In this document: in pieces, positions 47,238 through 57,478 of the stretch
How the letters are laid out: each line of letters starts with the position of its first letter
Position numbering within the stretch: the stretch's first letter is position 1
Source of the DNA: Cryptomeria japonica
Taxonomy: Eukaryota > Streptophyta > Pinopsida > Cupressales > Cupressaceae
Direction of reading: 5' to 3'
DNA: 64,000 bases
NCBI RefSeq assembly: GCF_030272615.1
Contig: NC_081407.1
Location: 438,121,230 to 438,185,229, forward strand
The notes under the pieces: model-generated
Database searches by the model: none
What the model was told of the DNA's origin: nothing
Seen by the model: the letters and a program-made list of their open reading frames with translations, nothing else
Made by a program: the position numbers and the translations under genes

Positions 47238-47480
47238 AAATCTATCAATCATGGTTTTCTATCAATCACTGAGTTCAATCAAAACTCTGCTAATCTCTTG
47301 CATCAGAAACTAAATTGGTTTCTTAGAGCTACTCAATCAAATCAATCAAAACAAATCAACTTAAATAAATAAATAAATAAATCAATCAATCAAGTCCCTA
47401 TTCACCATACATGTGCATCAAACATGTTAAATCTAATCATCAAAGTAATTTTTAGCTTTTGCACTTATCAAAAACATCTT

Positions 47481-47700
47481 TTTGATCAAATGCGCTAACC
47501 CTATGAACATATGCGCAAAACAAAGCAAAAGCGCTAACTTTAGTTGCAAAAGCGCAAACAAACAAAGCAGAACTGCTATCCTAAGCATATGCGCTATCAT
47601 ACTTAACATATGTGCTAACAAAATGATCATAATCGCTAATCTATGCATATGTGGTAACCCAAATTGCATTGCGCTAAATCAAAATGCAAAAGCGCTAACC
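47481..47700 (-). repeat. Antisense copy of the B1 leader motif array
   Basis: About nine copies of GCAAAAGCGCTAACC or CATATGCGCTAAC occur on the plus strand. In reverse complement they read GGTTAGCGCTTTTGC, the same motif as the leader array at 25127-25380. They lie within the first intron of the antisense PMD gene. Confidence 0.85.
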
Positions 47701-47954
47701 TAATACCGAAAATCGTGAAAAAATTCAAAAATTCACAAAAACGCGCCTAAAACATGAAAAGTTGCACGACAAGTTGAAAACAAAGCTTTGGATAAGATAC
47801 ATGTCGAATAACCATACTCAGGAGGTCGCTGATATCGTCGAACATGCTCAAAATGATGGTTCTCCACAGGAATCACCATTTCGCCACCTCACCAATAATA
47901 TTTTCTTCACAAAGATGACAAGGATAACAATGAAGTTAAAATTAGCCTTGGTTA

Positions 47955-47962
47955 GTTTTATA
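47955..47962 (-). promoter_or_regulatory. Probable TATA box of the B1 antisense PMD gene
   Basis: The minus strand reads AATATAAAACTAACC, with TATAAAAC about 76 bases upstream of the candidate exon 1 ATG (47879). A1 has a TATA 89 bases upstream of its exon 1 ATG, so position is conserved between families. Confidence 0.5.
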
Positions 47963-48201
47963 TTTACTATTTGAAGAGTAATTAATGCTACTCAATGGGG
48001 CAATTTAATTTGTTTTTTACAAATTAATTTAATTGACAATTTTTTTATCAATTATCATGAGATCAATCGTTCAAACCAAAGTTTTCAACAATTTCATGAT
48101 CAATCTCTTGAGGGGGCACACAATCAGGATTTTCATCTTCATCAAGTGCATTATCGAGATTTGATTTAATCTTTGAAACAATGTTGTTTTGACATCATTT
48201 C

Positions 48202-48215
48202 AAAGAGGGGCAAAA
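48202..48215 (+). other. Polypurine tract of B1
   Basis: AAAGAGGGGCAAAA precedes the TGTATACACA start of the 3' LTR and is identical to the A1 tract. Confidence 0.92.
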
Positions 48216-49120
48216 TGTATACACATAAAAATGGCTATGAGCAACTAAATAAATATTATATATTTATTTAATGTTTATTCTTCTATTAAATAGTTAATTT
48301 AAAAAGATTAATTTATTTAATTCATTTTCGTGTCTTTCTATTAATTAATATTTTATTCATTAATTCATTTATCATATTCTTCTAATTAATTAAATATCTA
48401 ATATTTAATTATTCCTCTAACCAAGTTAATTAAATATCTAATATTTAATTATCTTCTCCAAACAATTAAATAACTAATATTTAATAGTTATTCTCCTATC
48501 CTATAGTCTCAAATATTAAATAATCTCTAAATTATTTAAATCCCTTTTCCAACTCACCTTCCATCTCCACTTCATCTTCCCTTTGCCAACTCATCAAACA
48601 TGTGGTTAAGGAAATTAATATTTCTTAAATATTAATTCATCATTTATTTTCAACCTCCAAACTTAATGAATATTGTGTACGTACACATATTTCATAACCA
48701 TCTCCTAGATTCTCTCCAACACCCCCTACATCTTAGGAAGAACTTGAGTCCACTTGTCCTATCATGCCTAAATCTTCTCTAACCATCCCTAGATTCCTTC
48801 GGTCAGCAACCCAATCAAGGTGAGATGAGTGACACTTGTCTTCTCCTTCCCCCTTTCTCTCAACCTTCACCTTTGCTCACAACCATCCAAATCTGCAGAT
48901 CTAATCATGACTGTGATCTAAGCCACATCATCTCATCCTCTCAAAATCTATAAAATCAAGAGCTTCAATTGAGAGAGAGTTAGACTTAAAGTGCATTTCC
49001 AAGCAAATCATTTGTGAAACTTAGGCATCCATGAGTTTTAATCTTGAAGAGAATAACAATTATCATATAACATAATCATTTTAGCATAATCATGTAGTAT
49101 TTCATATCATAGATCAGTTA
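48216..49120 (+). repeat. 3' LTR of B1, left part
   Basis: It matches the 5' LTR from its first base to TATCATAG and ATCAGTTA (5' LTR position about 24738), where the LINE interrupts it. TATA box at 48948-48957. It has one extra ~40-base AT-rich unit compared with the 5' LTR. Confidence 0.93.
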
Positions 49121-50865
49121 TGGCAGAGGTGGGAGTGGGAGCGGGAGCTCAAATTTCAAATTCTCAGCAAGGCGGGAACCTTGGCTCCAATGGTGAGATC
49201 GGCCAGATCAATGGCGCTGGTCCTATTGGCGATAAGGACAAGCCCCCAGACTTCCTAGTTGCTGTTGCTGACTCACAGTCTGATGGTACTCTGTTTGCGG
49301 TGACAACGGATTCATCTGGGCATTTGGGGGAAGGGTCCAATGGGGGGCCCATTCCACGAGATGACCTTGTGGATAGCGGGAGGGAGGGAAAAAAATGGTC
49401 TTCCCTTTTTGGAACTAGACCAACTGGTAAATCCTCTCTTCCTCCTGTTAAGAACATTTTTGACCCTTCTGGTGGTAAGTTTGCTATCTCCATCCCTGAC
49501 TAGGTTTTGGACCATAATATCAATAGTATGTCAAACTCCTTGGTAGGGAAATTTATGGGTTCGTGCCCCAACATTGAAGTTGTTAGGGCCTTTGTCAAAC
49601 GAAAATGGGCTCTTAAAGGAAACGTTGAGGTCTCTGCACTACCCAAGGGTCTTCTGTCTTTTTCCTTTTCGTGTGAAGAAGATAAGGTTAAGATCTTGTG
49701 CGGGAGTCCCTGGATGGTAGGAAAGATAGCTCTGGTTCTAAGAAAATGGCATCCGAAACTTAACATGAATGACTCTCTTCTAGCCCAAGTTCCATTTTGG
49801 ATAAAGCTTCCAGGATTGCCTCTTGAATATTGGGCAGAAAGTATCTTCTCTGGAATAGCAAGTTCTTTTGGCAAGCTGCTCTCTATAGACCTAGTCACTG
49901 CTTCAAAAAGAAGATTAACCCATGCAAGGTTCTATGTTGGAGTAGCCCCTGAGGCAGATATGCTGGAACAGATCGACCTAGTTTCAAAACTGGGAACCTG
50001 GAAGCAACATATAGAATATGAAACTATTCCTTTCGCGTGCTTCCACTGTAAAAAAGTTGGTCATTGGGCAAAATCCTGCCCAAAAAAGCAAAAGGTGGAG
50101 CCCAAGCAGCTCAAACCTCAGACTGAAAGTCAGAATATGCCAGAGAAACAGGTGTGGCAAGTTAAAAATACAAAAAATAAGGAAGAAAATTCCAATCGCT
50201 TTTCTCCTTTGGGGGAACAGAAGGAAGCCTCAAACTCTATCTTTAGTCCCACTACTCAGGAAGTAGAGAGAAATGAAACGACCAAAGCTAGTCCCATAAG
50301 AACAACTCAAAAAAAGGAATTGAACGATCAGAGCATTCCTCCAAATGCGATAGCTGAATTGGTTGATGACACATATGAAAACAAGGCAGTGGAAGCAAGA
50401 GATTACCAACCTGAGGAAGGAGAGATCCCTAATCCCCAAGTTGAAAGGACTGACTCTTCTGTAGCCATAACTAGTTTTGAAATTCAAGAATCCCAAAATT
50501 GTGCAATTTTGGGTATGAATCTTTCGGATTCGGATCAGAATTCAAGAACAACAAATAATGTTTCAACTGATTCCAGAGCTCTTAAATGGGGTAATGAAGA
50601 ATAAATTTTCAAAATCTTCATCAATCCAGAAGCGGCTCCTGTGACAGAAATGGAATGGAAGTAGCCTAAACACAGGAACAAGAAAGCAGCAACTCCCTCG
50701 ACATCTCTGATAAGGAAATCCAACAGAATAGCTCAAGTTGATGTGGGATACATCTCCTCTTCCCTTGGACGGCCCTCTAACCACAAAGTAAGAGACATGG
50801 AGGCCAGCAAGAACATAGTAGATGGAACTCAAAAAACTCTCAAGGAGTTGGGAATTGGTAAGTAG
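49120..50865 (+). pseudogene. LINE ORF1: DUF4283 domain and zinc knuckle
   Basis: One frame runs from the junction ATG to TAG 50863, with stops at 49501 (TAG), 50602 (TAA) and 50662 (TAG). A glycine-rich start (MAEVGVGAGAQISNSQQGGN) leads to a DUF4283 domain (about residues 130-260: LVGKFMGSCPNIEVVRAFVK, WMVGKIALVLRKW, PFWIKLPGLPLEYW). A CCHC knuckle, CFHCKKVGHWAKSC, follows near 50038, and then a polar tail with KSNRIAQVDVG. This is the standard ORF1 of plant L1 elements, an RNA-binding chaperone that coats LINE RNA. ORF2 begins two bases after its stop. Confidence 0.92.
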
Positions 50866-50867
50866 CT

Positions 50868-53800
50868 ATGAAGATAATTTCTTGGAACATAAGGGGATTA
50901 AATAATCCCCATAAACATGATATTATTAGGAATATGATAAGAGACAACAATCCTGACATTTTTCTTATTCAAGAAACCAAAATGAGTAGAGAAAAAGTTG
51001 AATCTTTGAAGTTCTTCAAAAATGGCAATGTTAGTGGGGGTAGTTCTGAGGGTGCTTCTGGAGGCATTGCTACCATCTGGAATCTTAGCACTGTTAAAGG
51101 CCAGGTCATTATTCAAGAAAGTAATTTTTCTTGTATCAAATTCGAGCATCTTAAAGATGGTTCTTCATGGGTTCTCACAAACATTTATGCTCCTAATACC
51201 TTAAAGGCTAGAAACTCTTTTTGGAAAAAGATCAGATAGGCTAGGGACAACTTCAAAAATCTTAGTTGGATGGTTATGGGGGATTTCAATACACCTTTGA
51301 AAGAGGAGGAAAAATTTGGAGGCAGTCCTTCTCAGCTGGAAAGTAGGATGGCCCTCATGGATTTTATTAATTCCCAAGCTCTTAATGACTTGGAGATACA
51401 GGGTTGTAATTTCACTTGGACAAATAGGAGAAATGGTAATGACCTTATTCAAGTGCGTCTTGACCGAACTCTCATTTCTGATGACTGGTATAGTTAGTAC
51501 TTCTGTTCTTTGTCTGCACATATTCGGGTTGGTTCCGATCACTTTCCAATCACCTTCAATGCTGATTTGATCAATAGAAGGAGAAACTATCCCTTTAGAT
51601 TTGAAAAAATGTGTACCCTTCACCCAGACATTAAAAAAATTATTCAAAAATGGTGGAGTATCCAAGTTGAGGGAATGACAATGTTCAAAGTTGTTAAGAA
51701 GCTCAAAAGTGTGAAGGACAACATTCGACTCTAGAATAAGAACAACTTTGGGAATTTATTTGAGGCTAAGAGTAAAATTCAGGAAAACCTTAAAGAAATA
51801 CAGGACCAGATCCAGAAGGATGATTTCAGTACTGTGTCTATTGCTGATGAAAATGAGATCCTTAAGAAATACCATGACATTATTGCTAAAGAGGAAATGT
51901 TCTGGAAGCAGAGATCGAGATGCATTTGGCTCAAGGAAGGGGACAGGAATACAAGATTCTTCCATATGTCGACTATCAAGCATAAAGCAACCAACATGAT
52001 TAACAAGTTAGTTGTGGAAAGTGGGGAGCTGGTCAAGGAGGATGAAATAAGGGATGAAGCTAAGAGGTATTTCTTGGACCTCCTAAAGAGGGATCACAGT
52101 CTAGATGCTAAAGCTCAGTCCTCTTTTCTTCAGAACATCCCTTGTCTCATTAATGCCCAAAATAATGCCTTCCTCTCTTCCATTCCATCTTTCTTAGAAA
52201 TTAAAAATGCTGTTTTCTCCTTTGATGGAAACAAAGCACCTGGACCTGATGGTTTCCCAATGCTCTTTTTTCAAGAGTTTTGGGACATTATTGGGATTGA
52301 CGTAGCCAATGGGGTTAAGGAATTCTTCGAGGCTAGAAAACTCTTGAAAGAAATCAATGGTACTTTTATTGCCCTCATCCCCAAGATTCAAGGTGCTGAC
52401 TCTTTGGACAAGTTCAGACCTATTAGCCTCTGCAACTCCTTTTACAAGATCATATCTAAGGTCCTGACTTCTAAATTTTTGTCTATCCTCCCTGCCTTAA
52501 TTAAACACTAGCAGAATGGGTTTGTTCCTGGAAGACAAATTCTTGATTCCATTATTATAGTTCATGAGAATATTCACTCTCTTGTGAGAGTGAAGAAGCA
52601 GGGTCTCATCCTTAAGCTTGACCTCTCCAAAGCCTATGATAGGGTTGACTGGTCTCTTCTTTAGAAAGTTCTTACTTCTTTTGGGTTTACCCCTAGAGTT
52701 GTGGATCTTTTCTCCCAACTTATCACATTTGCATCCTTTTCTGTCCTTGTCAATGGTTCTCCTTCAACTTTTTTCCAAGCATCGAGAGGTCTTAGGCAAG
52801 GAGATCCTATCTCCCCAATCCTTTTCATTATTATGGTAGAATGCTTTGGTTGGACCATGGAAAATTTGGTGCAGCACGGATCCTTTAAGGGCCTCCAACC
52901 TTCTTCTGCTGACCTTATTTGTTCACACCAGCAGTTTGTTGATGATACAATAATTATGGGGGAATCAAGCATCTCAGAAGCCAAAGTACTGAAGAGTACC
53001 TTGTGCAAATTTGCATCTGCAACGGGGCAGCTTATTAACTGGGCCAAAAGTGATGTCTTTTTCATTAATACTCCTGAGAGAAGACAACAGAGGATTAGTA
53101 GAATTCTAGAGTGTAAGATTGCTGAACTTCCTACTACCTACCTTGGACTCCCCATGGGGATTTCCCCTCCTAACTCCTTTTGGAGTTCTCTAGTTGATAA
53201 ATTTCACAAAAAACTTGCAGGTTGGAAAGGGGCCCTCTTAAGTCAAGCTGGTAAGCTCCTTCTCCTTAAGGCTACTCTTCAAAGTATCCCTATTTATGCT
53301 CTTAGCCTATTCAGAATTCTAGTTAAGTATGCTGAAGCTATTGAGAAAATTCAAAGAAGATTCCTATGGTCTGGGGTTGAGGAAAAGCAAAGAATGTCCT
53401 TGGTGGCATGGGATCAGGTCTGTAGGCCGAAAAGAAAAGGTGGTCTGGGGCTCAGGAGGATTCATACTTTAAATGAAGCTCTCTTGTCCAAACAAGCTTG
53501 GAGATGGTTTCACTCTGATTCTGAATGGTGCAAAATTTGGAGAAGTAAGTGTTCTCTTCTATCTTCTTCTCTCTCTTCTTTTCTTAATTCGGATTTCAAC
53601 ATAAATGGATCCCATATTTGGAACCATGTTTCCAAATGTAAAGATGTGATTACTAAAGGAGTGATATGGAAACTTGGAAATGGCAGAAAAGTTAGATTCT
53701 AGGAGGATCCCTGGCTTTTTGATAAACCCCTTTTTGATTCCCATGAGTGGGCCTCCCATGCCCCTTCCTGTATTGGCTCTTTTGGTTCCTTGGTGGCAGA

Positions 53801-55011
53801 TTACTGGAATGGGAACAATTGGCAGAACATTGATAGTATTCACCCTAGCCTTTCTAAGCTCAAAACCCAACTGTCTGCTATTTGGCTAAATAAGGAAGAG
53901 GACTCCCTGATTTGGAAACATGATCCCAAAGGCATTTTAACTATGTCTTTGATGTATTGTATCCTATCCCCCCCCCTCCTATAAATCCTTTCTAGTCTAA
54001 AGCTTGGTTAAAAGGTCTCACTCCCAAAATCAATTTTTTCTTCTGGACTATCCTCCAAAATAAGATCCTTACTGTTGACAACCTAAAATGTAGAGGTTTT
54101 GCCCTTCCAAACAAGTGTGTGTTGTGCTTTCAAGAGGAAGAGTCAGTGGACCATCTTGCCCTCCACTGTTCCTTCTCAGCCTCTGTTTGGGAAAGTTTCC
54201 TCAAGAGCTTTAGTTTAGCTTGGGTGTTTGCTAGTAACATCGGAGATGTATGTGGAAACTCTCTCTCCCTCACATTTTGTGGGGTCTTTGGAAAGAAAGA
54301 AACAACCGAATATTTAGGGATGTGTCCCTAAAACAAGACATTGTTTTTTAGAAAATTCAAAGGGCTATCTAGGAAAATATGGGAATCATGGAGGTCTCTT
54401 GTTACTCAAATAACTCCTTGGAGTCAAATATCTTAAGAGCGTGGAATATGAAGATTACTGATGGTCCTAATCTCAGCTACAATAAAAGGCTTGAAGCTAA
54501 ATGGCAAACCCCTACCCAAGGTTGGCTCAAAATCAATTTCGATGGTGCAGCCAAAGGAAACCCAAGTCCTTCAGGCTGTGGAGCTATTCTCAGAGATTAC
54601 AGAGGCATTTGCAAAGGTATGATTGCTGTCCCTATTGGTACTCAAACCAATCATAAAGCGGAAGCTATGGCAGCCCTTCAAGGCATTATCCTAGCCAGAA
54701 AATGGAACTGCCCCTATCTTTGGATAGAAGGGGACTCTAATAATATAATAAAGTGCCTCAATGGGACTTCAAAGCCCTCTTGGTCGATTCACAATATAAT
54801 TACTTCTGCTATCAACATCATTAGAACCTTTAAAAAATGCCATATATCCCATATCTATCGGGAGGCCAATTGTTCTGCTGATTGGGTTGCAAATGTGGCG
54901 ATTAAGAATGAGACTATTACCATGTTGATGGGTGAGAGCGGTCTCCCCGAAGATGTCAGACAAATCATAATTGATGAAAGATATCGAAGTACCCCAAAGA
55001 CTCTTGATTGA
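50868..55011 (+). pseudogene. LINE ORF2: endonuclease, reverse transcriptase, RNase H
   Basis: The endonuclease (MKIISWNIRGLNN, IQETKM, MGDFNTPL, GSDHFPI) cuts the target. Reverse transcriptase follows (APGPDGFP, LIPKIQG, FRPISLCN, NGFVPGRQ, LDLSKAYDRVDW, RGLRQGDPISP, FVDD). A zf-RVT block is at about 54110-54200, and a plant-type RNase H (INFDGAAKGNPSPSG, HKAEAMAAL, WIEGDSNN, REANCSADWVAN) keeps its acidic residues. Frame breaks are one at the C-run 53968-53977 and one near 54270. All nine premature stops are TAG (51237, 51495, 51732, 52509, 52662, 53700, 53993, 54349, 54370), from CAG or TGG. The protein would nick DNA and copy LINE RNA by target-primed reverse transcription. Confidence 0.95.
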
Positions 55012-55225
55012 CAGGGTAATTATGAAAAGTACTGAAGTAAGCACCTCGAGTTACTTCTATAATGAGAAAATCACTCATTATAACATCAAAGCCAACAAAA
55101 CATGTTTTATAATCTATCAGATCATTAAGGCTACACACGCTTTCTGGGTTTTTGTTTTAGTTCCGAAAAGCTCTTTGTTTTACCAGTTTTGTAAACTTTA
55201 AAATTTGGCTGTGAGAAACGACACC

Positions 55226-56945
55226 ATGGGAGGAAACAGGAGATGATATGAGCCAAGTAGTTGCAAGGAGTGGAAACAGAAAGAAGAGGTTTGGGAAATT
55301 TTGCAGAAGGGTGGTCTTTCGAGCTTCATAGAGAGACTCCAAGGTCGTGATGGAAAGGTAACTAGCCTCTTCTGCAAAAATTGGAAGAAGGGCATGCTAA
55401 AAATGGGTGACCAAATGGTGGAAATTGATGAAGAATTAATAGCTAAAGCTACGAGCCTCAACAGGGAGGGCTGCAACTTCTACAGAGACGGGAAGGTCAG
55501 CAGGGAAGCCATCGAAAGGTACCCGGTTATAGAGAAAGAAATTTTTTTTGGTAAAGTTGAGCAAAACCTATTACCCGCCTAGGGCTTTTGCAAAACCCTG
55601 GTGGGAAATTCTCTTTGTTTTAATGTGATATATAACTCTAGATGGTAGGTTTACGAAACTCTATGGGTATCACTTTGTTCTATTAAACCATTTTAGGCAT
55701 AATAATAAGGTAAATTTTCCTTACTTCTTGCTTTGCTCAATGAATGCCTCCCTAAAATCCTACAAAGAAAATCCTCGGGGTGATATCGCAATGCACCAAG
55801 GTCTTATGGTCCTCATTTATGACCATTTAAAGGCCAGTCAAATCAACCGAAAGCAGCTCTCTATGGACTCTGAGGAAGATATGTCTGATTTTTATTTTTC
55901 GGAGGAGGAATCAGACAATGATTCCTCAACTGATAATGAGGATAGCTCTGATGATTTAGAGTATGAGAGTAGTAAGAAGAGGAAATCAAGACCCTCTTCT
56001 TCTAAGAGCAAAAAATATCAAAGCAAACCCTTGATCAGTATCTCTTCGGAAGAAGAGTACTCTGATTTGTTTGAAGAGAAGAAGAACCCTAAGGGGTTGT
56101 TGAAGAAGAAAAGTAAAAACCAAGCCCAGACCCGAAAAAAGCATAATAAAACAGAGGAGACTGGCAAGGAACTGGAGGAGACTGGAAAGGAACCAGAAGA
56201 TGACAAGAAAACTAGGACCCTGGAAGCCGAGCACAGCTTGGAAATGGAGACAATGGAGGAGACTCTCAGGGCTGCTGACACTATTTCCGCCCTCCATATT
56301 CCTAAAAATGAATAGGTAACCCCTAGAAAAGTGACTCCCTCCTCTGGCCCTCCTCCCGAGGCCTTGAATGGTTTTATGAAAACTATTGAATGGCTTATTG
56401 ATGGGTATAAGAAAGTAGCGGATGAGTATAAAAAACTTTGCAATAGAGTCCTGATTCTGGAGACCATTAACATTGGTGAGGGGAATAGAATGGCCGATTA
56501 TATAGAGGATCTGAAAAACACAATTGCTAAAGTGGAAGACATCAGAGATGCTTTTAACCCCAGGTTTGAGAAGATTGAAAAGGAGATGCTAGACAGAAAA
56601 ACCCTGGCGGAAACTAGTGAAAAAATGCTCTCGGACACAGTCATCAAAGTGGAAAAGATTGAGGAGTGCCTTAAGAATATTGCGGAGCAGAGCCTCAGCA
56701 TTCTGAAAATCTCGGCCAACAATACCCATACCCTCATTAGCAAGCTTGATGACGACAAGGAAACCAAGGAAATTGACCTAGACGCTGAAGGAACAAGGGA
56801 AGCCCAAGGTCCCAGAACCCGCACCAGAGGCAAGAGGAAGGAAAAGAAAGTGAATAAGGATCTGGAGGAGCTGAAAGCAGTTGGGGTGACCTATGATGAG
56901 CTGGTGATGAAGGCAGAGGATCTGCTAAAGAAAATTGCTATGTAG
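55226..56945 (+). pseudogene. LINE ORF3: extra ORF of unknown function after RNase H
   Basis: Coding sequence starts at ATG 55226 (MGGNRR, then TGA at 55244) and reads QKGGLSSFIERLQGRDGKV, FCKNWKKGMLKMGDQMVEID and EELIAKATSLNREG to 55582. After a frameshift between 55582 and 55668 it resumes as YGYHFVLLNHFRH, NFPYFLLCSMN and MHQGLMVLIYDHLKAS. A Ser/Asp/Glu-rich stretch follows (MDSEEDMSDFYFSEEESDN), then Lys-rich sequence, a TAG at 56313, and a coiled-coil C-terminus (YIEDLKNTIAKVEDIRDAF, EKMLSDTVIKVEKIEECL). It is about 570 codons in all. Plant L1 elements normally end after the RNase H, so this is an addition. The layout resembles the long ORF of N1. Function unknown. Confidence 0.75.
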
Positions 56946-57110
56946 TGTCTCCTTGGTCTCTTTGCTGTGTTTTGTTGGTTTGTTGTTCTTTCTGTTCGCT
57001 GGTCTTTTGGCTAGTCATTTTGTATGTGGACCTTTATTCCTTTTGCTGCTTTCTATCTTTCAATGATGTAATAGTTTCAGGTCCTTAAAACCTGTTTTTC
57101 AATCAATCAA
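56946..57110 (+). other. LINE 3' UTR and tail
   Basis: A short T-rich 3' UTR follows the ORF3 stop and ends CCTGTTTTTCAATCAATCAAAA. The tail is a short TCAA repeat, not a long poly-A, which is common for plant L1 elements. Confidence 0.75.
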
Positions 57111-57375
57111 AACTATCAGTTATCAGTCCATTTTTCATATGCCATCTTGGAAGCTATCAGTGCATTATCTGAGAGCACACCATCTGCAACTAGGAATAGT
57201 GGAGTTAGGACACAATGAGACATAAACCATGAATATAATATTAGTATTTTTATTTCATATGTATTTCATGTAGTTTCATTGGTTGAGTTTGGATTTCTTG
57301 TAGCATTTCCATTGGTATTTTGTGAAACTAACTTGTTGCAGGCAGTATTCTGAGGATGAAATTCAAGTCGACACA
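57111..57375 (+). repeat. 3' LTR of B1, right part
   Basis: It continues the 5' LTR from ACTATC(T/A)GTTATCAGTCC (5' LTR position about 24740) to the end GTCGACACA, followed by the AGTGC target duplication. Confidence 0.93.
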
Positions 57376-57478
57376 AGTGCTAAAAGTACTAAATTTTTTT
57401 GTATCATGAAAGTTTGGGTGCATTGTCATTGAAAACTATTGGTTGGCTTCAACTAATTTTGAAATACTACTTTGAAAT

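Larger units (their letters stand above)
44928..47879 (-). pseudogene. Antisense plant mobile domain (PMD) gene in gypsy element B1
   Basis: The PMD exon starts at 46908 after an acceptor (CCAGTGTTAG|GAG) and reads VPELTQAEVRHID, then GLLAALADRWHSEHNTFHLP and ISVTLEDVYRIL. After a one-base frameshift near 46665 it continues in one frame to 44928: IEACRAVFADDSIARGE, LQIWCWEHIVIFRPIHHR, ITWTPYVDCEPWMDD and SRYLIGRT, the usual PMD C-terminal blocks. A Gly/Arg-rich segment and a helical tail (RDRVVRRQQDTQGLLDH) follow. A likely first exon begins at ATG 47879 (HHFEHVRRYQRPPEYG). It matches the A1 first exon at F, R, R, Q, R and P once that exon's two stops are read as C-to-T changes. The donor is not settled; a GTATGG near 47820 does not keep phase. 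Several stops make it a pseudogene. PMD proteins are nuclear. Confidence 0.83.
49121..57110 (+). mobile_element. Plant L1-type LINE with three ORFs, inserted in B1 3' LTR
   Basis: Order: ORF1 (49120-50865), ORF2 (50868-55011), an extra ORF3 (55226-56945) and a 165-base 3' UTR ending in AATCAATCAAAA. There is no 5' UTR: coding sequence starts at the junction, so the copy may be cut at its 5' end. Comparison with the intact 5' LTR (24721-24760) shows that left flank CAGTTA and right flank ACTATC abut in the uninterrupted LTR, so there is little or no target duplication. The LINE is dead: nine in-frame TAGs and two frameshifts in ORF2. Confidence 0.92.
23874..57375 (+). mobile_element. Ty3/gypsy retrotransposon B1 (Tat/Ogre-type), complete, with two nested guests
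   Basis: B1 begins TGTATACACA at 23874 and ends GTCGACACA at 57375, flanked on both sides by AGTGC (23869-23873 and 57376-57380). Removing copia element N1 and the LINE leaves about 17.5 kb, a size typical of Ogre-like elements. Order: LTR, primer site, long leader, gag, protease, G-patch, long linker, reverse transcriptase, two RNase H domains, integrase, 31-bp repeats, antisense PMD gene, polypurine tract, LTR. Many stops and frameshifts show it is dead. The flanks at 23868 and 57381 were originally contiguous. Confidence 0.95.

Noticed and set aside
47762-47974. Plus-strand ORF (SNNHTQEVADIVEHAQNDG)
   Set aside because: The opposite strand holds the antisense exon 1 candidate with conserved residues; the plus frame has no homologue in A1.
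49113-57121. ATCAGTTA as the target duplication of the LINE
   Set aside because: The uninterrupted 5' LTR already contains both copies of this word near 24733 and 24747, so it need not be a duplication made by the insertion.
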